Part shown: positions 63,453-64,000 of the stretch, piece after piece
How positions within the stretch are numbered: the stretch's first letter is position 1
Layout: the number at the start of each line of letters is the position of its first letter
From: Winogradskyella sp. UBA3174
GTDB taxonomy: Bacteria; Bacteroidota; Bacteroidia; Flavobacteriales; Flavobacteriaceae
Assembly: GCF_002364335.1 (NCBI RefSeq)
Contig: NZ_DEXW01000017.1
Location: 11,292-75,291 of the forward strand
DNA: 64,000 nt
Direction: 5' to 3'
The notes under the pieces: model-generated
The model's database searches: none
What the model was told of the DNA's origin: nothing
Seen by the model: the letters and a program-made list of their open reading frames with translations, nothing else
Program-made: the position numbers and the translations under genes

Positions 63453-63545
63453 TTATGAAACGAGCACGTTCAAAATTTTATCACACAATGAAATGATTAC
63501 TTGCGAACAGCATGTGAACACTGAAAAAAAAATACACATAAACAC

Positions 63546-64000
63546 ATGAAAGACAACACAACACTTTTAACAATTATAACCTATGCTGTCTTATTAGGCG
63601 CTGTTTCGGTGCTTTTAAATGATATGCGTGAATTTGATTTTAACCAGTTTGAGAAGTTTCAGAATTGGGCAAAAACATCAGATAAAAATGAACGTTGGTT
63701 TACATCCAAAAACGCCATTGAATGGAGTTATTATGCCATAAGTGCAGGTCTGTTCTTTTGGAGAGGCTATCTTATTTACGGGTTTAGTTATTTCTTATCT
63801 ATTTTGAAAGAAGTAGAAAATGGAAATTATTTTAGCGATAAGAATATTAAATATTTTAAAAGGATTGGAAGCATTTTTATCAGTTACACAGTAAGTGTCT
63901 TAATCCTTAGATTTCTATTAACCGCAATTGATGGTTCTTCTTTTAAGTTTTTCAATGAACTCAAAGGAGAATTCACATTTTTAATTCCTGCAGGATTAGC
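63546..64000 (+). CDS. DUF2975 membrane protein, partial (runs off the window)
   Basis: Open from ATG 63546 to the window end (151 codons, no stop). Helices IITYAVLLGAVSVLL, WSYYAISAGLFFWRGYLIYG and IFISYTVSVLILRFLL flank NGNYFSDKNIKYFKRIGSI, the DUF2975 loop. A tandem relative of the preceding gene, 93 nt after it. An XRE regulator gene could follow outside the window. Confidence 0.8.
   Translation, partial: MKDNTTLLTIITYAVLLGAVSVLLNDMREFDFNQFEKFQNWAKTSDKNERWFTSKNAIEWSYYAISAGLFFWRGYLIYGFSYFLSILKEVENGNYFSDKNIKYFKRIGSIFISYTVSVLILRFLLTAIDGSSFKFFNELKGEFTFLIPAGL

Noticed and set aside
1..64000. CRISPR arrays, insertion sequences, prophage or integrase genes
   Set aside because: No spaced direct-repeat array, transposase motif or phage gene was found on either strand.

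Overview
The window is a stretch of chromosome from a low-GC member of the Flavobacteriaceae (Bacteroidota). Several things point there. Promoters follow the Bacteroidota pattern, TTG about 16-22 nt upstream of TAnnTTTG. Start codons lack Shine-Dalgarno sequences. Secreted proteins carry type IX secretion (T9SS) C-terminal sorting domains, and a PorZ-type T9SS component is encoded next to recO. There are also a SusC-independent FecR/TonB signalling unit and lineage-typical families (SDR-type threonine dehydrogenase, THC0290_0291, DUF5777, DUF6646). The genus cannot be fixed from the sequence alone; a Winogradskyella/Psychroserpens-like marine flavobacterium would fit. Most of the window is ordinary core genome without phage, transposons or CRISPR.

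Layout. 0-10 kb: SCO1-type copper chaperone, RseP protease, tRNA-Asn, threonine dehydrogenase, M13 peptidase lipoprotein, TPR protein, YeeZ-like reductase, CBS protein, zinc-ribbon protein, a decayed spermine-synthase-family pseudogene (9095-9578), and a short SSB. 10-12.7 kb: a T9SS-exported putative metalloprotease, a 56-residue basic Cys-rich protein (11813-11983) and ferritin. 12.7-20.5 kb is the most distinctive block. A six-gene leftward operon encodes an acidic repeat lipoprotein, an OB-fold protein, a T9SS-exported cupredoxin, a DUF5777 outer-membrane barrel, a cytochrome c lipoprotein and YceI. It is divergent from an ECF sigma / FecR anti-sigma / STN-domain TonB receptor unit.

20.5-32.5 kb: HDAC-like deacetylase, a large MG2/plug-domain protein, Tex, MetRS (with a repeat-like insertion), the DUF1800-DUF1501 pair and an LD-carboxypeptidase. 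32.5-44.8 kb: small membrane genes (one with a disrupted start, one remnant), YraN, the yicC-gmk-nadD operon, an acyl-CoA thioesterase, FemAB-like and EamA proteins, an ArsC-like protein, a Na+/H+ antiporter, a DUF3298 lipoprotein, a cystathionine gamma-synthase/lyase and NADP-type glutamate dehydrogenase. 44.8-54 kb: PorZ, RecO, a haem-type TonB receptor, a 997-residue T9SS cargo protein and RecX. 54-64 kb: DUF6646 barrel, JmjC/cupin_8 protein, flotillin with its NfeD-like partner, a BtuB-like receptor divergent from a MocR-type regulator that lacks the PLP lysine, a DUF2007 protein, and a Coa1-like / DUF2975 / DUF2975 operon cut by the window end, whose promoter is bracketed by two copies of a 17-bp palindrome.

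How the genes work together. The clearest functional unit is the putative envelope electron-transfer operon (cupredoxin, cytochrome c, barrel, YceI) with an adjacent cell-surface signalling system. T9SS links much of the window: PorZ is a secretion-machine part, and at least four proteins here look like its cargo. Functions are assigned from recognised motifs and remembered families; no database search was run.
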